From a virus, in the IMG/VR virus record IMGVR_UViG_3300044726_000053, positions 1 to 39,939 of that record: DNA of 39,939 nucleotides; one strand, written 5' to 3'. Within the stretch, counting starts at the first letter, position 1, and every line of letters begins with the position of its first letter. The notes below the pieces were generated by a model that saw nothing but the letters and a program-made list of their open reading frames with translations, had not been told where the DNA came from and searched no databases. Positions 25,701-33,207 of the stretch are shown piece after piece. The translations under genes were made by a program, and so were the position numbers.

Positions 25701-26949
25701 TCTGGGCCGTCGCCATCGTGACCTGAGCCGTCCGCGTAGCGTCCAGAATCAACTTCAGACGGCTCAATGTCGCAGCGACTCCAGTCACCCACGCCCACAC
25801 CGCTGCCGATCCCGAGATGGCGTACGACACCACCTTGAACTTGATGTACCACTCCACAAGCTCTGCAATCACGCCCAAATGCTCAACAATGGTGACCACA
25901 ATCGTACTGATAGCACTGGCCACCATCTGAGCCGTGTCGGCCCACTCCTGAGCACGCTCCTTATTGGCAGAGAACTCCCGACTCAGGATGATCAACTTCT
26001 CAAACATCGCCGTGATTTCCGCGACGATGGCCGAGTAAGCCGGGAGCAACGAGTCACCCAACAACTGACGGTAGGTATCGGTATACCGTGTCAGGGACGT
26101 CAACTGCTTGCCGACGTCACCCATGGCACTGGAATAGGTGCCTTCCAACTGCTTGGCCTTCTCCAACACCTCCAGCATCAAGGCTTCCTGCATGTGTCGC
26201 TTTTGCAGGGCACCGGTAATCTCTCGATGGTTCTCCTTGTACTTCTGTTCTGCTAGATTACGGTCAATGACAATGCCCATCCACCGCAAACCCAGCGTGT
26301 CCAACTGCTGGATGTTCACGATCATTCGGGCAAACGTATCGGACGAGTTGACTCCGGAGATGACGGCCAGATCCTGAGCCGCCCGAGCCAAGGCTGGGGC
26401 GAACTTCAGATCCAGCTTCGCCTGCATGAACTGGGTCAAGGACTTTCGGCTTGACTCTGCCGTAATGCCCAATCGCTGAATCTGCTTGTCTACCTCGTCA
26501 ATTTCCTCTGCCGTCATGCCAGCGTTCTGGGCCACGACGTGCAGCACCGTCCCCAAGACCTGCACACGAGCCGCTTCATCGGCCAAGCCCTTCAGGAAAC
26601 GCACACTCTGAAGGCCCAAGAACCCTACGGTCATGAACCGCACAGCGGCCACGACCTTATTTACGGTTTTCTCAAGAGAGGCCAGACTGAGGTTGGCGAC
26701 GTTGCCAGCCGCCCCCATGCTTTGGAGACCGGTTGTTGCTGCTGCCGCCGCCGCTGCGACGGCATTCGTGGCTTGGGCTGATTGGGTACCGACGCCAGAC
26801 GCTCCACCCGCTGCGTTGGCTTGCGCTTGGAGCTTGGTCAGCGCAGCCGAAACTTGATTGACCTGAGCCAGAATAGACTGTAATCCCGCACCACTTTGCA
26901 GGATGTTGATCAGGACTTTCAGTTCCATCGCGGAGGAGCCGTTTGACAT
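22726..26949 (-). CDS. Tape-measure protein
   Basis: 1407 residues, the longest gene, starting seven bases after AAGGAG; its ATG overlaps the chaperone stop as TAATG. It is Ala/Gln/Glu-rich with long heptad segments (about 555-660, 700-740 and 930-1190), a hydrophobic stretch near 470-490 (LLITLAVPAIGYIIYKAI), a Gly-rich region near 1310-1345 and an Ala/Gly-rich C-terminus with GEHIMPAAKAARWMP. This composition, the size and the place after the G/GT chaperone pair define the protein that sets tail length. At roughly 0.15 nm per residue, a tail near 200 nm is implied. It contains palindrome copy 7. Confidence 0.92.
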   Translation of the reverse strand: MSNGSSAMELKVLINILQSGAGLQSILAQVNQVSAALTKLQAQANAAGGASGVGTQSAQATNAVAAAAAAATTGLQSMGAAGNVANLSLASLEKTVNKVVAAVRFMTVGFLGLQSVRFLKGLADEAARVQVLGTVLHVVAQNAGMTAEEIDEVDKQIQRLGITAESSRKSLTQFMQAKLDLKFAPALARAAQDLAVISGVNSSDTFARMIVNIQQLDTLGLRWMGIVIDRNLAEQKYKENHREITGALQKRHMQEALMLEVLEKAKQLEGTYSSAMGDVGKQLTSLTRYTDTYRQLLGDSLLPAYSAIVAEITAMFEKLIILSREFSANKERAQEWADTAQMVASAISTIVVTIVEHLGVIAELVEWYIKFKVVSYAISGSAAVWAWVTGVAATLSRLKLILDATRTAQVTMATAQKMLAAASNEEALALLKVAQANTAVAATSGPATAGIVATGTAATTTALAVELLAAAWRTLLITLAVPAIGYIIYKAIKFAENPPTPAEQASRLIKSDPMLSGGAGIGGKFTPDLYKAATGGNAMFTQIYENWKMNNLKLVHDLQDDIKLFQEFRNQVEALNKQEVALPIVSEIAQARLEQQALRREFEALPKDKEHQAERLVIGQQMEDAGRKVTQLQQRLQQEMKQQAPLTATGINALVDKVKNLTTDVTRTRTDPKKSAEDLATAEATLAVERERLAVQIDLHEARLKTKAITDPTRKADEEALASMKRTYAEAAQSMEDFTNARKAVFGEDIFRQEGRVSAAFNKIYGGYMGLVKSAQDALEKGQIIPPETITALKEGMEKFGKAVNTPLDLTLLKESVAEVQTTLGGAIPGLGGLGNQALQFGQLGARQTRVAIRAPIVTESKERISARADEEIAAARRAQDEIRTQNALATTNLEQSLKEQAITLDDYYDQRIEIAEKGFAAEYALASEEILKRRALEAAEEDPKAKIAAAAATREAEQEAHRIEQRRTEELYKLDVAREDRRRVLGLEVRTAIAGQRAQYGGVSEALEQLNLQLEQELKKYNELGTADGERLVALKRITGEAEAYRKERERAYQAEVAIETAIQGQLDLHQQQRDIGAARDRAAAGRGDITEVELRRRNNARIEDAMAENRLRRESQVRTLEEQQAKAPRELNKRFEELSQTEMRQEDIVKTLAEEQRKLREEMLATEQAIASTDVAYEELAGSSELYSKEIKDTAVGALSDALTSMTTDFKNAGEVWKNMATSISDAIVSIFTKKLAQVIVARLFNNFSFLDKWLGVSGGGGGKSGGLGLPGVQPTPFLGAEGGVVDGPGTGTSDSVPAMLSTGEHIMPAAKAARWMPLLEGIRLGRLSPAFALGGVVSLQSIAAGSVIPRRYAAGGVVMTDGGASAVTTGGGGGNMVVSLHPDALNMTMRDWLEHEVVRQQGRR
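22912..22927. repeat. Dispersed 16-base palindrome, copy 7 (3' end of tape-measure gene)
   Basis: The plus strand reads GGCAATTGATTGCAAC. It is read in the gene as Leu-Gln-Ser-Ile-Ala, near the 3' end. Confidence 0.65.
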
Positions 26950-27607
26950 TACTCGTCTCCTTGCAGACTACCCAAGAACTCTTTGAACACCTTGTTGTCA
27001 GACCCCTGTGTATGTCGAACCGCCACGGTCAGGTCATACAACTGGCGACGTTGGCGAAGCAGAATCAGATCAAGATATACCTGCATCGCTCGTAGTGAGT
27101 AGTCCCAAATTTCTGCTGGCCGATGCCCATTGACGATCAGTATCTCTATTGAGGTTGCAATATCGTCGGAGAAGGAGTCAGCAGGTTCTTTTGCTCTTCT
27201 TTTTCGGATAGCCTTTGCAACAGCGTGGTCACCTCGGATAACAAGAGGGTCGCTTTTTTTTGATCAGGGATCGACGCCTTCCAGATTTCAGACAGTGCAA
27301 TCAGTTGCACCGTCGCAGGCATCCGAGACTCCACAACCGGTGCTGAGTCGGGGTCATCCGATGCCAGCGCGATGATCTTGGCAACGATACCCGGTGCCGT
27401 CAACAGAAACGGCCCCAGTTCATCTGCGGACATTTTGCCTTCCATCCCTGCGGCATACAGCGGCAGGAACACTTCACGAGAGTCGATGAACAGGCCCACC
27501 ATCTCGCGCAAACTCAGCGCACGCACCATGATCTGTTGATCATCGGAGATATCCACAGGTCGTGCGAGTTGTGCGAGGTCCGCTATCTTTACGGTCTGCT
27601 TGGCCAT
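26949..27607 (-). CDS. Tail assembly chaperone, long form made by -1 frameshift (GT type)
   Basis: A -1 shift at the A AAA AAA heptamer (27260-27254, in frame as CAA AAA AAA GCG) joins codons 1-118 of the short chaperone to an open -1 frame that starts SDPLVIRGDHAVAKAIRKRR, includes HRPAEIWDYSLRAMQVYL, and ends GSLQGDE at TAA, overlapping the tape-measure ATG as TAATG. The product is 219 residues. The R-P-x-E-I-W and R-A-M-Q-x-Y-L features are typical of the T part of lambda G/GT-like chaperones. The pair binds the tape-measure protein and recruits tail-tube subunits. Nothing else explains the 197 bases before the tape measure. Confidence 0.8.
27146..27607 (-). CDS. Tail assembly chaperone, short form (G type)
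   Basis: 153 residues in the zero frame, Leu/Ala/Asp/Glu-rich and mostly helical, with MVRALSLREMVGLFIDSREVFLPL, typical of G-type chaperones. AAGGAG is seven bases before ATG at 27607. The frame contains QKKAT at codons 116-120, encoded by an eight-A run that is the slippery site for the long form. After the site the zero frame continues to a TAG at 27146. It is placed between the tail-tube terminator and the tape measure, as in lambda-like tails. Confidence 0.8.
   Translation of the reverse strand: MAKQTVKIADLAQLARPVDISDDQQIMVRALSLREMVGLFIDSREVFLPLYAAGMEGKMSADELGPFLLTAPGIVAKIIALASDDPDSAPVVESRMPATVQLIALSEIWKASIPDQKKATLLLSEVTTLLQRLSEKEEQKNLLTPSPTILQPQ
27254..27261 (-). promoter_or_regulatory. 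Programmed -1 frameshift slippery site
   Basis: A run of eight A on the minus strand gives the canonical X XXY YYZ heptamer A AAA AAA in the zero frame. The -1 frame downstream stays open for 101 codons and encodes a T-like chaperone domain. Confidence 0.75.
27295..27310. repeat. Dispersed 16-base palindrome, copy 8 (in chaperone gene)
   Basis: The plus strand reads GTGCAATCAGTTGCAC. It is read in the gene as Val-Gln-Leu-Ile-Ala. It lies 34 bases before the frameshift site in the direction of translation. Confidence 0.65.
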
Positions 27608-27637
27608 AACACTCCTTGTCGGCCTACGAATACGAAA

Positions 27638-27669
27638 GGGGGCAGGTGGACACTAGACCACCCACCCCC
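27638..27669 (-). terminator. Hairpin after the tail-tube gene (partial terminator)
   Basis: On the minus strand a 12-base GGGGGTGGGTGG arm pairs with CCACCTGCCCCC across an eight-base loop, followed by TTTCGTA. There are two G-T or mismatched positions and the T run is short, so it is likely to attenuate rather than stop transcription. It lies 17 bases after the stop of the abundant tail-tube gene. Confidence 0.6.
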
Positions 27670-27685
27670 GTTGAACACGTGACGT

Positions 27686-28519
27686 CTAGTTGATCGCGTT
27701 GTCCGGAGCGAACTTCAGCTTCTTGATGCTGAAGTAGTTCGAACCCGCCAGTCGGGTGTCGTCCTTCAGAACCGAACCCTCGATCACGAACTGACCGAAC
27801 GTGTCGGACAGCAGGGCGAGTTCCTTCAGCGGGTCGTTGCTGAAGCGGAACACGTCCACCACAACCGGGCTGTTCGACTCGATGGTGTTGAGACCTTCGA
27901 ACCGCAGCCAGTTGTCGGTGATCGGACGGGTCATGGCCGAGACGAGGAACTGTTCGCCGTACTGATAAGTCGCTTCCAGATCCTCTCCTTCGGGGTCCAC
28001 AGGTGAAGCCGGTGAGAACCCTGCGAAGTCCATCAGGATACCGTCGTTCATCATGATGGAACCCGCATCCGGATTCAGCTTGTAGTCCCACGGCACGGTG
28101 CCGTCCGTGTAGAGCGTCAACGTCGTTCCACCCTGCTTGAGCACCAAGGCACTCACGTCGATGTAGCGGAGCGACGTGACACGACCGGGGAAGCCCTTCA
28201 GTTCTTCGTCCGTCGCCGTGCCAGCCGGGATCATGATGTCATCACCACGAGTGGCTTCTGCGAGGTTCTTCGCGTTCCAGTTCTCCACGGTGATGGAGCA
28301 CGTCACGTTGACTTCGGTCTGGAGTCGGGCGTCAGTGGCCCTCTGGCCGTCCTGTGACCCCTTGTGGTTGACGACGGTTGTGGCAATGCCCAACCGCATT
28401 TCCGGACAGTTGCCGATGGGTCGCAGCCCAATCGGGTTGCCCGTGATGGGGTCACGACGCCCCACCATGATTACGCCTTGGCCACTGAAGTACCAGTTGG
28501 CCGCATCAAAAGTGCTCAT
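27686..28519 (-). CDS. Major tail tube protein
   Basis: 277 residues, GGAG six bases before ATG. Beta-rich with GQGVIMVGRRDPITGNPIGLRPIGNCPEMRLGIATTVVNHKGS near the N-terminus, a signature seen in tail-tube proteins of many siphophages, and further strands VNVTCSITVENW and VVVDVFRFSNDPLKELALL. The place before the G/GT chaperones and tape measure, the hairpin just downstream and the lack of a sheath gene all support the tube protein of a non-contractile tail. Confidence 0.8.
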   Translation of the reverse strand: MSTFDAANWYFSGQGVIMVGRRDPITGNPIGLRPIGNCPEMRLGIATTVVNHKGSQDGQRATDARLQTEVNVTCSITVENWNAKNLAEATRGDDIMIPAGTATDEELKGFPGRVTSLRYIDVSALVLKQGGTTLTLYTDGTVPWDYKLNPDAGSIMMNDGILMDFAGFSPASPVDPEGEDLEATYQYGEQFLVSAMTRPITDNWLRFEGLNTIESNSPVVVDVFRFSNDPLKELALLSDTFGQFVIEGSVLKDDTRLAGSNYFSIKKLKFAPDNAIN

Positions 28520-28550
28520 CTGAATCTCCTTCTTTTGAGTGGACGGCTAA

Positions 28551-29681
28551 CTAGCGGCCAGCCTTGTTTCTACCCTTGAAGTTCAGGTTGCCACCGCTCT
28601 TGGTGCCCATGCCCTCAGCACCTTCCGGGGGTGACACTTCACCTTCTTCCGGTGGCGACACCACCGAACCTTCCGCCAAGAACTGGAACATGACTTCGTT
28701 GCTGTCGTCTCCGAAGCCCGTCCGCACCTTCACAGGAAGCGGCTCTGACGGACCCTTCCAGACGTCCATGTTGACGCCGGTCGTCAGTTCTTCCGGTGAC
28801 ACGAAGATGGTCGGCTCTTCGTAGCCATTGAACACGATCTTCGAATCCGGCCCGAAGCCCGTGCCACGGACGGTCAAGTTGAAGCTCTCGTCTCCGATGA
28901 CGGCCTGTGCTGGCTCCAGCGAGGTAACTTCCAGCACGTACTCAGGCGGCGACTCCATGTGATCCAGCACGCCGAAGAGCAGCGGCATGGTGGCGGCACC
29001 CGGTGCCTTGTCGTACCAGAGCACCAAGAGCTTCTTCGCGGCCAGAGACACGCTGCTGACGAAGCCTGCGCTGCCTGCCGCCGTGCCGCCTGCGAAGGTG
29101 GCACCAGAGACGGTGACGGCGTTGCCGGTCTCAGTCAGGGTGTAGGCGTTGCCAGACGTTCCCGGCTGACGCACCTTGACGCGGACCACGTTCATGAGTG
29201 GCGGTGAGCCTGCACCAAGCTCCACTGACGCCGTCAGGGTGCTGTCCCCCGACATGATGACCTTGGCCAGCTTCGCGGCCATGTCCACGGGGTCAGAACC
29301 AGATGGGGTGATGTCGGTGGGAACGATGTTGGGGGGTGCGTTATAGCTGGGGTGAACCACCACGTCCTTGAACGTGTACGCCTTGCCGTTCACCGTCACC
29401 TTGTCGCCGTCTACGGCGGTGGCCAGACAGGTGATGGTGGCTTCAGCGTTTCGTCCTTTGATGGAGATGGTGTTCATCGCCACGTCCACCAAATCTGTCA
29501 GGTTGACGACGGCTCCGATGTGATCTTCCGGGTCCATCCCCGGCACCGCAACCACCGTGCCTGCCGCTGCTCCCGTCACGACAGACATTTTCATGCCTTG
29601 GAGTTCGGCAATCGCCTTGGGCAAGGCGTCGGGAATACCCGAGCCACCAAACCCAAGGTTCTGAACATTTACCATACTCAT
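28551..29681 (-). CDS. Structural protein with C-terminal TIG/Ig-like domain
   Basis: 376 residues, AAGGAG seven bases before ATG at 29681. The N-terminal part (about 85-200) contains the recurring phage motif ATAVDGDKVTVNGKAYTF ... DPVDMAAKLAKVIM ... TASV ... RQPGTSGNAYTLTETGNAVTVSGATFAGG, in which a scaffold of short strands precedes GTAGN-like turns. Residues about 250-340 form an IPT/TIG-type Ig domain (VTSLEPAQAVIGDESFNLTVRGTGFGPDSKIVFNG). The tail ends Pro/Glu-rich and basic. Likely a virion surface or tail-decoration protein; lies just before the tail tube. Confidence 0.6.
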   Translation of the reverse strand: MSMVNVQNLGFGGSGIPDALPKAIAELQGMKMSVVTGAAAGTVVAVPGMDPEDHIGAVVNLTDLVDVAMNTISIKGRNAEATITCLATAVDGDKVTVNGKAYTFKDVVVHPSYNAPPNIVPTDITPSGSDPVDMAAKLAKVIMSGDSTLTASVELGAGSPPLMNVVRVKVRQPGTSGNAYTLTETGNAVTVSGATFAGGTAAGSAGFVSSVSLAAKKLLVLWYDKAPGAATMPLLFGVLDHMESPPEYVLEVTSLEPAQAVIGDESFNLTVRGTGFGPDSKIVFNGYEEPTIFVSPEELTTGVNMDVWKGPSEPLPVKVRTGFGDDSNEVMFQFLAEGSVVSPPEEGEVSPPEGAEGMGTKSGGNLNFKGRNKAGR

Positions 29682-29707
29682 CAGCGTTCTCCTTTGAACC
29701 TGACAAC

Positions 29708-30505
29708 CTACTCGGCTGCACTGGATACTGTGCCACTCGTTGCACTCAATTGCAAGAGCTTAATATCCCCGAAATCTTTCACCCACTGACGCAAAACAAC
29801 CGGATTAGTCAAAACATACTTAACCTGTTGGTAGCGTGCGTACAAATCACCTTGAGGTCGCACGCTTTTCTTTCGGTGGTAACCATACCACCCGACATGT
29901 TGGGCATAGGGCACCAATGGCCACGCCACTGGAAGCCCTTCCAACACCCGGCAAAACACGCCATCCTGCTCACAATCCGTCTTCGACGGTGGGAATCTCG
30001 TCTTGCAGTAGGCTCGGAGATTACTGAAATACGCCACCTGACAGTGCGGCACGATCAGCCTGAGCATGTCACGCTGAAAACACACCCCCAATGACGCATA
30101 GTGCCCATACTGCGGCTCTTTGACGACGCCGATGCTGCACCCCAATGCCTGATCAGCATGCTGCTGACGGTGCCACAGGAAAAAGTCCGGATGCACCATC
30201 ACGTCATCTTCAATCATGAAGACGTGCTCGGCCTTTGTATGGTAAGCATCCTTGAACGCCATCATCACATTAAAGCTGTTGCCATGAAACGTGTGCGGCT
30301 GGCGATAGATAACCCGAATAGATAGCTGTGGAAACTTCGCAATGACTTGTTCAATTTCATCCCGAGGTGGCATATGTCCAACGTGGGCATCGACATACAC
30401 GACCGTCAAGACGTCCTTGGTGCCATGGCTCTTGGCGATGTGCTCCAGACAGAGCCACAGCATCTCCGGACGGTCAAACGTCGGGACAATCAAGAGGTCT
30501 TGCAC
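29708..30505 (-). CDS. GT-A-fold glycosyltransferase (family 2-like)
   Basis: 265 residues from a GTG start at 30505, overlapping the methyltransferase by 16 bases. It has an N-terminal LLIVPTFDRPEMLWLCLEHI strand-helix, typical of GT-A enzymes, and an EDDV motif (residues 99-102) in the place of the metal-binding DxD, followed by a Phe/Trp/His-rich acceptor region. It would transfer a sugar from a nucleotide donor. It is part of a four-gene sugar-modification block placed between tail-terminator and tail-tube genes. Palindrome copy 9 lies near its 3' end. Confidence 0.7.
   Translation of the reverse strand: MQDLLIVPTFDRPEMLWLCLEHIAKSHGTKDVLTVVYVDAHVGHMPPRDEIEQVIAKFPQLSIRVIYRQPHTFHGNSFNVMMAFKDAYHTKAEHVFMIEDDVMVHPDFFLWHRQQHADQALGCSIGVVKEPQYGHYASLGVCFQRDMLRLIVPHCQVAYFSNLRAYCKTRFPPSKTDCEQDGVFCRVLEGLPVAWPLVPYAQHVGWYGYHRKKSVRPQGDLYARYQQVKYVLTNPVVLRQWVKDFGDIKLLQLSATSGTVSSAAE
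29740..29755. repeat. Dispersed 16-base palindrome, copy 9 (3' end of glycosyltransferase gene)
   Basis: The plus strand reads TTGCACTCAATTGCAA. It is read in the gene as Leu-Gln-Leu-Ser-Ala, a variant of the common reading. Confidence 0.65.
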
Positions 30506-31035
30506 AGCACGCCCACTCCCATCGGGGTCATGTCTTCATGAACGACCTGAGCGTCCACCGACTGGATGAAGTCACGATATACGGTGATCAACTCCGGATG
30601 CGACGGATGAGTCAAGTCATCGAACACCAGTAAGCCACCGGGCAGAAGCAGCTTCCAACAGTCTTCCAGATCCTCTCGGGCACCCACCGCACTGTGATCA
30701 CCATCCACCGTGATCAGATCGAACTGCCCGATGTACTTCTTCAACAGGTCATGCGACGACCCGTTCAAGTACGTCACCGGGCGGGTATATTTCTTCTCCT
30801 GCAACAAGACTTCGATATGCGTCGGCCCACCGAATTGCTCTCCCCCATACTCGCCACCCCACGTATCACACAGGGCCAACCGGTTGGGGAATTGCTCTTT
30901 CAGGATAGTCGCCAGTGAATGCCCGTAGCAGACACCCACCTCTAAGTAGGCGGTAATCCTCCGCTGCTTGGCAATCGATTGCAAAATGTTGTGCAGAGCC
31001 AGATTATGGCCGTGATCAGTGAAAGTTAAGTCCAT
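30490..31035 (-). CDS. Class I SAM-dependent methyltransferase (Methyltransf_24-like)
   Basis: 181 residues. Motif I is YLEVGVCYGHS (30-40), the second acidic strand is LALCDTW, FDLITVDGDHS (105-115) is the family's FD-x-I-D-G-D-H-S signature, and GGLLVFDDL follows. This is the methyltransferase type often found beside glycosyltransferases, where it O-methylates sugars (for example macrocin-type enzymes). It overlaps both neighbours (20 bases upstream, 16 downstream). Palindrome copy 10 lies near its 5' end. Confidence 0.8.
   Translation of the reverse strand: MDLTFTDHGHNLALHNILQSIAKQRRITAYLEVGVCYGHSLATILKEQFPNRLALCDTWGGEYGGEQFGGPTHIEVLLQEKKYTRPVTYLNGSSHDLLKKYIGQFDLITVDGDHSAVGAREDLEDCWKLLLPGGLLVFDDLTHPSHPELITVYRDFIQSVDAQVVHEDMTPMGVGVLCKTS
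30969..30984. repeat. Dispersed 16-base palindrome, copy 10 (5' end of methyltransferase gene)
   Basis: The plus strand reads TGGCAATCGATTGCAA. It is the only copy with a CG centre, making the core perfectly palindromic. It is read as Leu-Gln-Ser-Ile-Ala. Confidence 0.65.
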
Positions 31036-31897
31036 GACGACCTACCAACCCATCCAATGCGACATAAAAAGCCTTCTGGTCCTCTTCGTACTGGTCTCGT
31101 GCCGCCACCGCTAACATTTCCACTTCAAACTCAGACAACGCCGCCACATTCTTCACCGCATTGGCCACGTCCACCGACGACACCTGATGCAACGGAGCCG
31201 CGTGGTGTGGCTTCGTTCCGGTACTCGGGATTCGATATGACGGCACAATCTCGTTCATCGGTGGAGCGTCGGTCGTAATCAGCACTTGCCCGGTGCTCTG
31301 CGACTCATGCAGCACATGGCCATAGCCTTCGTAGGCAGACGGCATCACGTGGCAGAAATGCGAATTCATCAGGTGAATCAACTGCTGTTCAGACACCCGT
31401 CGAGCCGGGACGACATGCTCTCCAATCACCGTCAGCGGCACTCTCGCCAACTGACACCCCTGAATCACCGCATGAGTATTCTTGAATCTGGATTTGCCTG
31501 CGACGTGCAGGAATCTCCGTTCTTTTGGAATTCCCTCACGATACAAGTCTTTGGCAATCCATCCGAGGTACTGACATTTATCCCCCACTTTTGCTCGGAA
31601 AATCCGCTCACAATCATGGGTCTTCGCCAGCACCAAATCCCACTTATACCCGTCCCACCCAGCAAACCACCACTCAGGATGAGGCATCACCCAGTTCTTC
31701 GGAGCCGCCCTGAAGGCTTCAGGGGCGACCACCTCATCGAAGATATTCACATCGGCTGATGGGGCGAGTAAAGGATGGGCATTGAACTGCACTCCCTGCA
31801 CCGAATGCCCACGAGCTTCCAGTGCCTGTTTCAGCAACTCATAATTGCGTTGCAGACCTACGCCGTTCGCTAGATTGCTGACGATATTAAACCGCAT
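31016..31897 (-). CDS. GT-B-fold glycosyltransferase (GT4-like)
   Basis: 293 residues. N-terminal RFNIVSNLANGVGLQRNYELLKQALEARGHSV is the classic GT-B start: a strand, a G-V-G loop and a long helix. A second domain has FLHVAGKSRFKNTHAVIQG, matching the mid-enzyme strand-helix, and MPSAYEGYGHVLHESQSTGQVLITTD, which corresponds to the family's P-S-x-x-E-G-x-G-x-x-x-x-E-A motif that binds the donor nucleotide sugar. Slightly short for the family (usually 350-400). It overlaps the upstream glycosyltransferase by 28 bases. Confidence 0.75.
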   Translation of the reverse strand: MRFNIVSNLANGVGLQRNYELLKQALEARGHSVQGVQFNAHPLLAPSADVNIFDEVVAPEAFRAAPKNWVMPHPEWWFAGWDGYKWDLVLAKTHDCERIFRAKVGDKCQYLGWIAKDLYREGIPKERRFLHVAGKSRFKNTHAVIQGCQLARVPLTVIGEHVVPARRVSEQQLIHLMNSHFCHVMPSAYEGYGHVLHESQSTGQVLITTDAPPMNEIVPSYRIPSTGTKPHHAAPLHQVSSVDVANAVKNVAALSEFEVEMLAVAARDQYEEDQKAFYVALDGLVGRHGLNFH

Positions 31898-32547
31898 GGG
31901 AACGCCGGGGGTAACGCCGTAGGCGGCATCGGTCGGTAGCTGGTCTTGTTGAGAGACTTCTTACTGGTCTGGTAGTCGTGAACTCGGGCCACCATCATCT
32001 GTCCTGCGGGGGCTGTTGGTACGAAACGATGGGCTTCGCGCATGGCCTGCCGAAAGAACCGAATGTCTTCCCCAATCTGAATCGACATGAACGGATGGCT
32101 ACGCCACCAGATCCTGCGGTAACACATCGACGTGCCCAGTGCGAACCGGGCCGGGGAGTGCGGCATGTGCCACTGGTACAGCTTCCCGTCACGCTCATCG
32201 TAGAACAGCATGTCGTGGTAGCCGGTCAGGACGCCGAACTCCCCCAACCGTGTGACCTGATCTGTCACCCTCTCCGGGGCACTCCAATCGTCGGAATCGA
32301 AGTGACAAATGTATTCGCCTCGGGACCAATTCGCACAGGCATTCCGCATGTCCCCCACCGTCAACTTCCCGAAAACCTTCGCATACCGAATGGTGGGATC
32401 GGCAGGAATCAACTTCTCGGTCCCATCATCTCCGTTGTCCACGATGACCAGTTCTTTGTGGGGATATGTCTGGGACTGATAACAACGAATAGCCTGCGGT
32501 ATGAACGCCGCTCGGTTCTTCGTCGGCAGTATGCAGGAAACGAGCAT
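31870..32547 (-). CDS. Family 2 glycosyltransferase (GT-A)
   Basis: 225 residues. MLVSCILPTKNRAAFIPQAIRCYQSQTYPHKELVIVDNG is a textbook GT2 beginning: strand, P-T-x-N-R, helix, then E-L-V-I-V-D-x-G-D-D. The metal-binding motif is FDSDDW (83-88). A region with ALGTSMCYRRIWWRSHPF forms the acceptor side. The first gene of the sugar-modification block; starts two bases after the tail-terminator stop. Its substrate is unknown; a virion protein or host envelope glycan is inferred. Confidence 0.8.
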   Translation of the reverse strand: MLVSCILPTKNRAAFIPQAIRCYQSQTYPHKELVIVDNGDDGTEKLIPADPTIRYAKVFGKLTVGDMRNACANWSRGEYICHFDSDDWSAPERVTDQVTRLGEFGVLTGYHDMLFYDERDGKLYQWHMPHSPARFALGTSMCYRRIWWRSHPFMSIQIGEDIRFFRQAMREAHRFVPTAPAGQMMVARVHDYQTSKKSLNKTSYRPMPPTALPPAFPCGLISSAI

Positions 32548-32549
32548 GA

Positions 32550-33062
32550 CTACTTACAAGCAGGATCGTAGAACGGATGGCGAGGTGGGGTGGTCGGACT
32601 GCCTTCAGAATGCACCATCTGGACAGGCAGGCTCCATCGCTGCACCCAACACACGGCTCCGGACCTAAGAGCCGCTGGGGCTTCCACCATAAAGTGCCAG
32701 AAGTGGTTGGTTACTGTGCTTCGCTGGCCAATGAACTGGAACCGCATGGCGTCCAGATACTCGATGGCTCGGACCTTCTTCTGAAGCGTGTTGTGAACTT
32801 CGTCGCCACGTTCCACCAACACTAGACCAAGCACAATCTCACCCGACATACCGACTCGGGCAGTGGGTCCACCTTCACTCATCGACCGCATGCCTTCGTA
32901 GACGATGCCCACGGCTGGATAGGACCGCACACCCTTCAGCACATCGAGTAGGTCGTTCTCATCGTAGGCAATGACCACCTTACCCGTCAGGTTGACCGGT
33001 GGGGCGTTCAATCGCAGCAACCGTGTGCTGGCTTCGTCCAGTACCTCAGTGAGCTTGCTCAT
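32550..33062 (-). CDS. Putative tail terminator / tail completion protein
   Basis: 170 residues: N-terminal helix (SKLTEVLDEASTRLL), then VVIAYDENDLLDVLKGVRSYPAVGIVYEGMRSM and a second block GEIVLGLVLVERGDEVHNTLQKKVRAIEYLDAMR, as in small tail-terminator or Gp37-type proteins that cap the tube and join it to the head. The call rests on fold pattern and place among connector genes. It overlaps the 53-residue zinc-ribbon gene by 17 bases. Confidence 0.5.
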   Translation of the reverse strand: MSKLTEVLDEASTRLLRLNAPPVNLTGKVVIAYDENDLLDVLKGVRSYPAVGIVYEGMRSMSEGGPTARVGMSGEIVLGLVLVERGDEVHNTLQKKVRAIEYLDAMRFQFIGQRSTVTNHFWHFMVEAPAALRSGAVCWVQRWSLPVQMVHSEGSPTTPPRHPFYDPACK

Positions 33063-33207
33063 CGTCTACCCGATCAACAATGGGATCGTCTGGCCGATCA
33101 TCAATGAAGCAAGGTCCACACGTCTTACAAATCCCTACACCCGGATGATCACAGTCTGGATCACGCACCACATCAGTGCCGCCGCATGTCGTGCAAAATG
33201 CAATCAT
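33046..33207 (-). CDS. Small zinc-ribbon protein (53 residues)
   Basis: A 53-codon gene on the minus strand. It begins MIAFCTTCGGTDVV and has C5-x2-C8 and a second set C27-x2-C30-x2-C33 with C19-x-H21 between, then an acidic Asp-rich tail. Its ATG overlaps the stop of the upstream virion gene as ATGA, and its end overlaps the next gene by 17 bases; this tight packing supports it being real. The cysteine pattern implies a zinc ribbon. Role unknown. Confidence 0.6.
   Translation of the reverse strand: MIAFCTTCGGTDVVRDPDCDHPGVGICKTCGPCFIDDRPDDPIVDRVDDEQAH

Noticed and set aside
28551-29681. Tail sheath protein
   Set aside because: It has a TIG/Ig-type domain and no sheath features; only one tube gene and a siphovirus-like G/GT pair are present.
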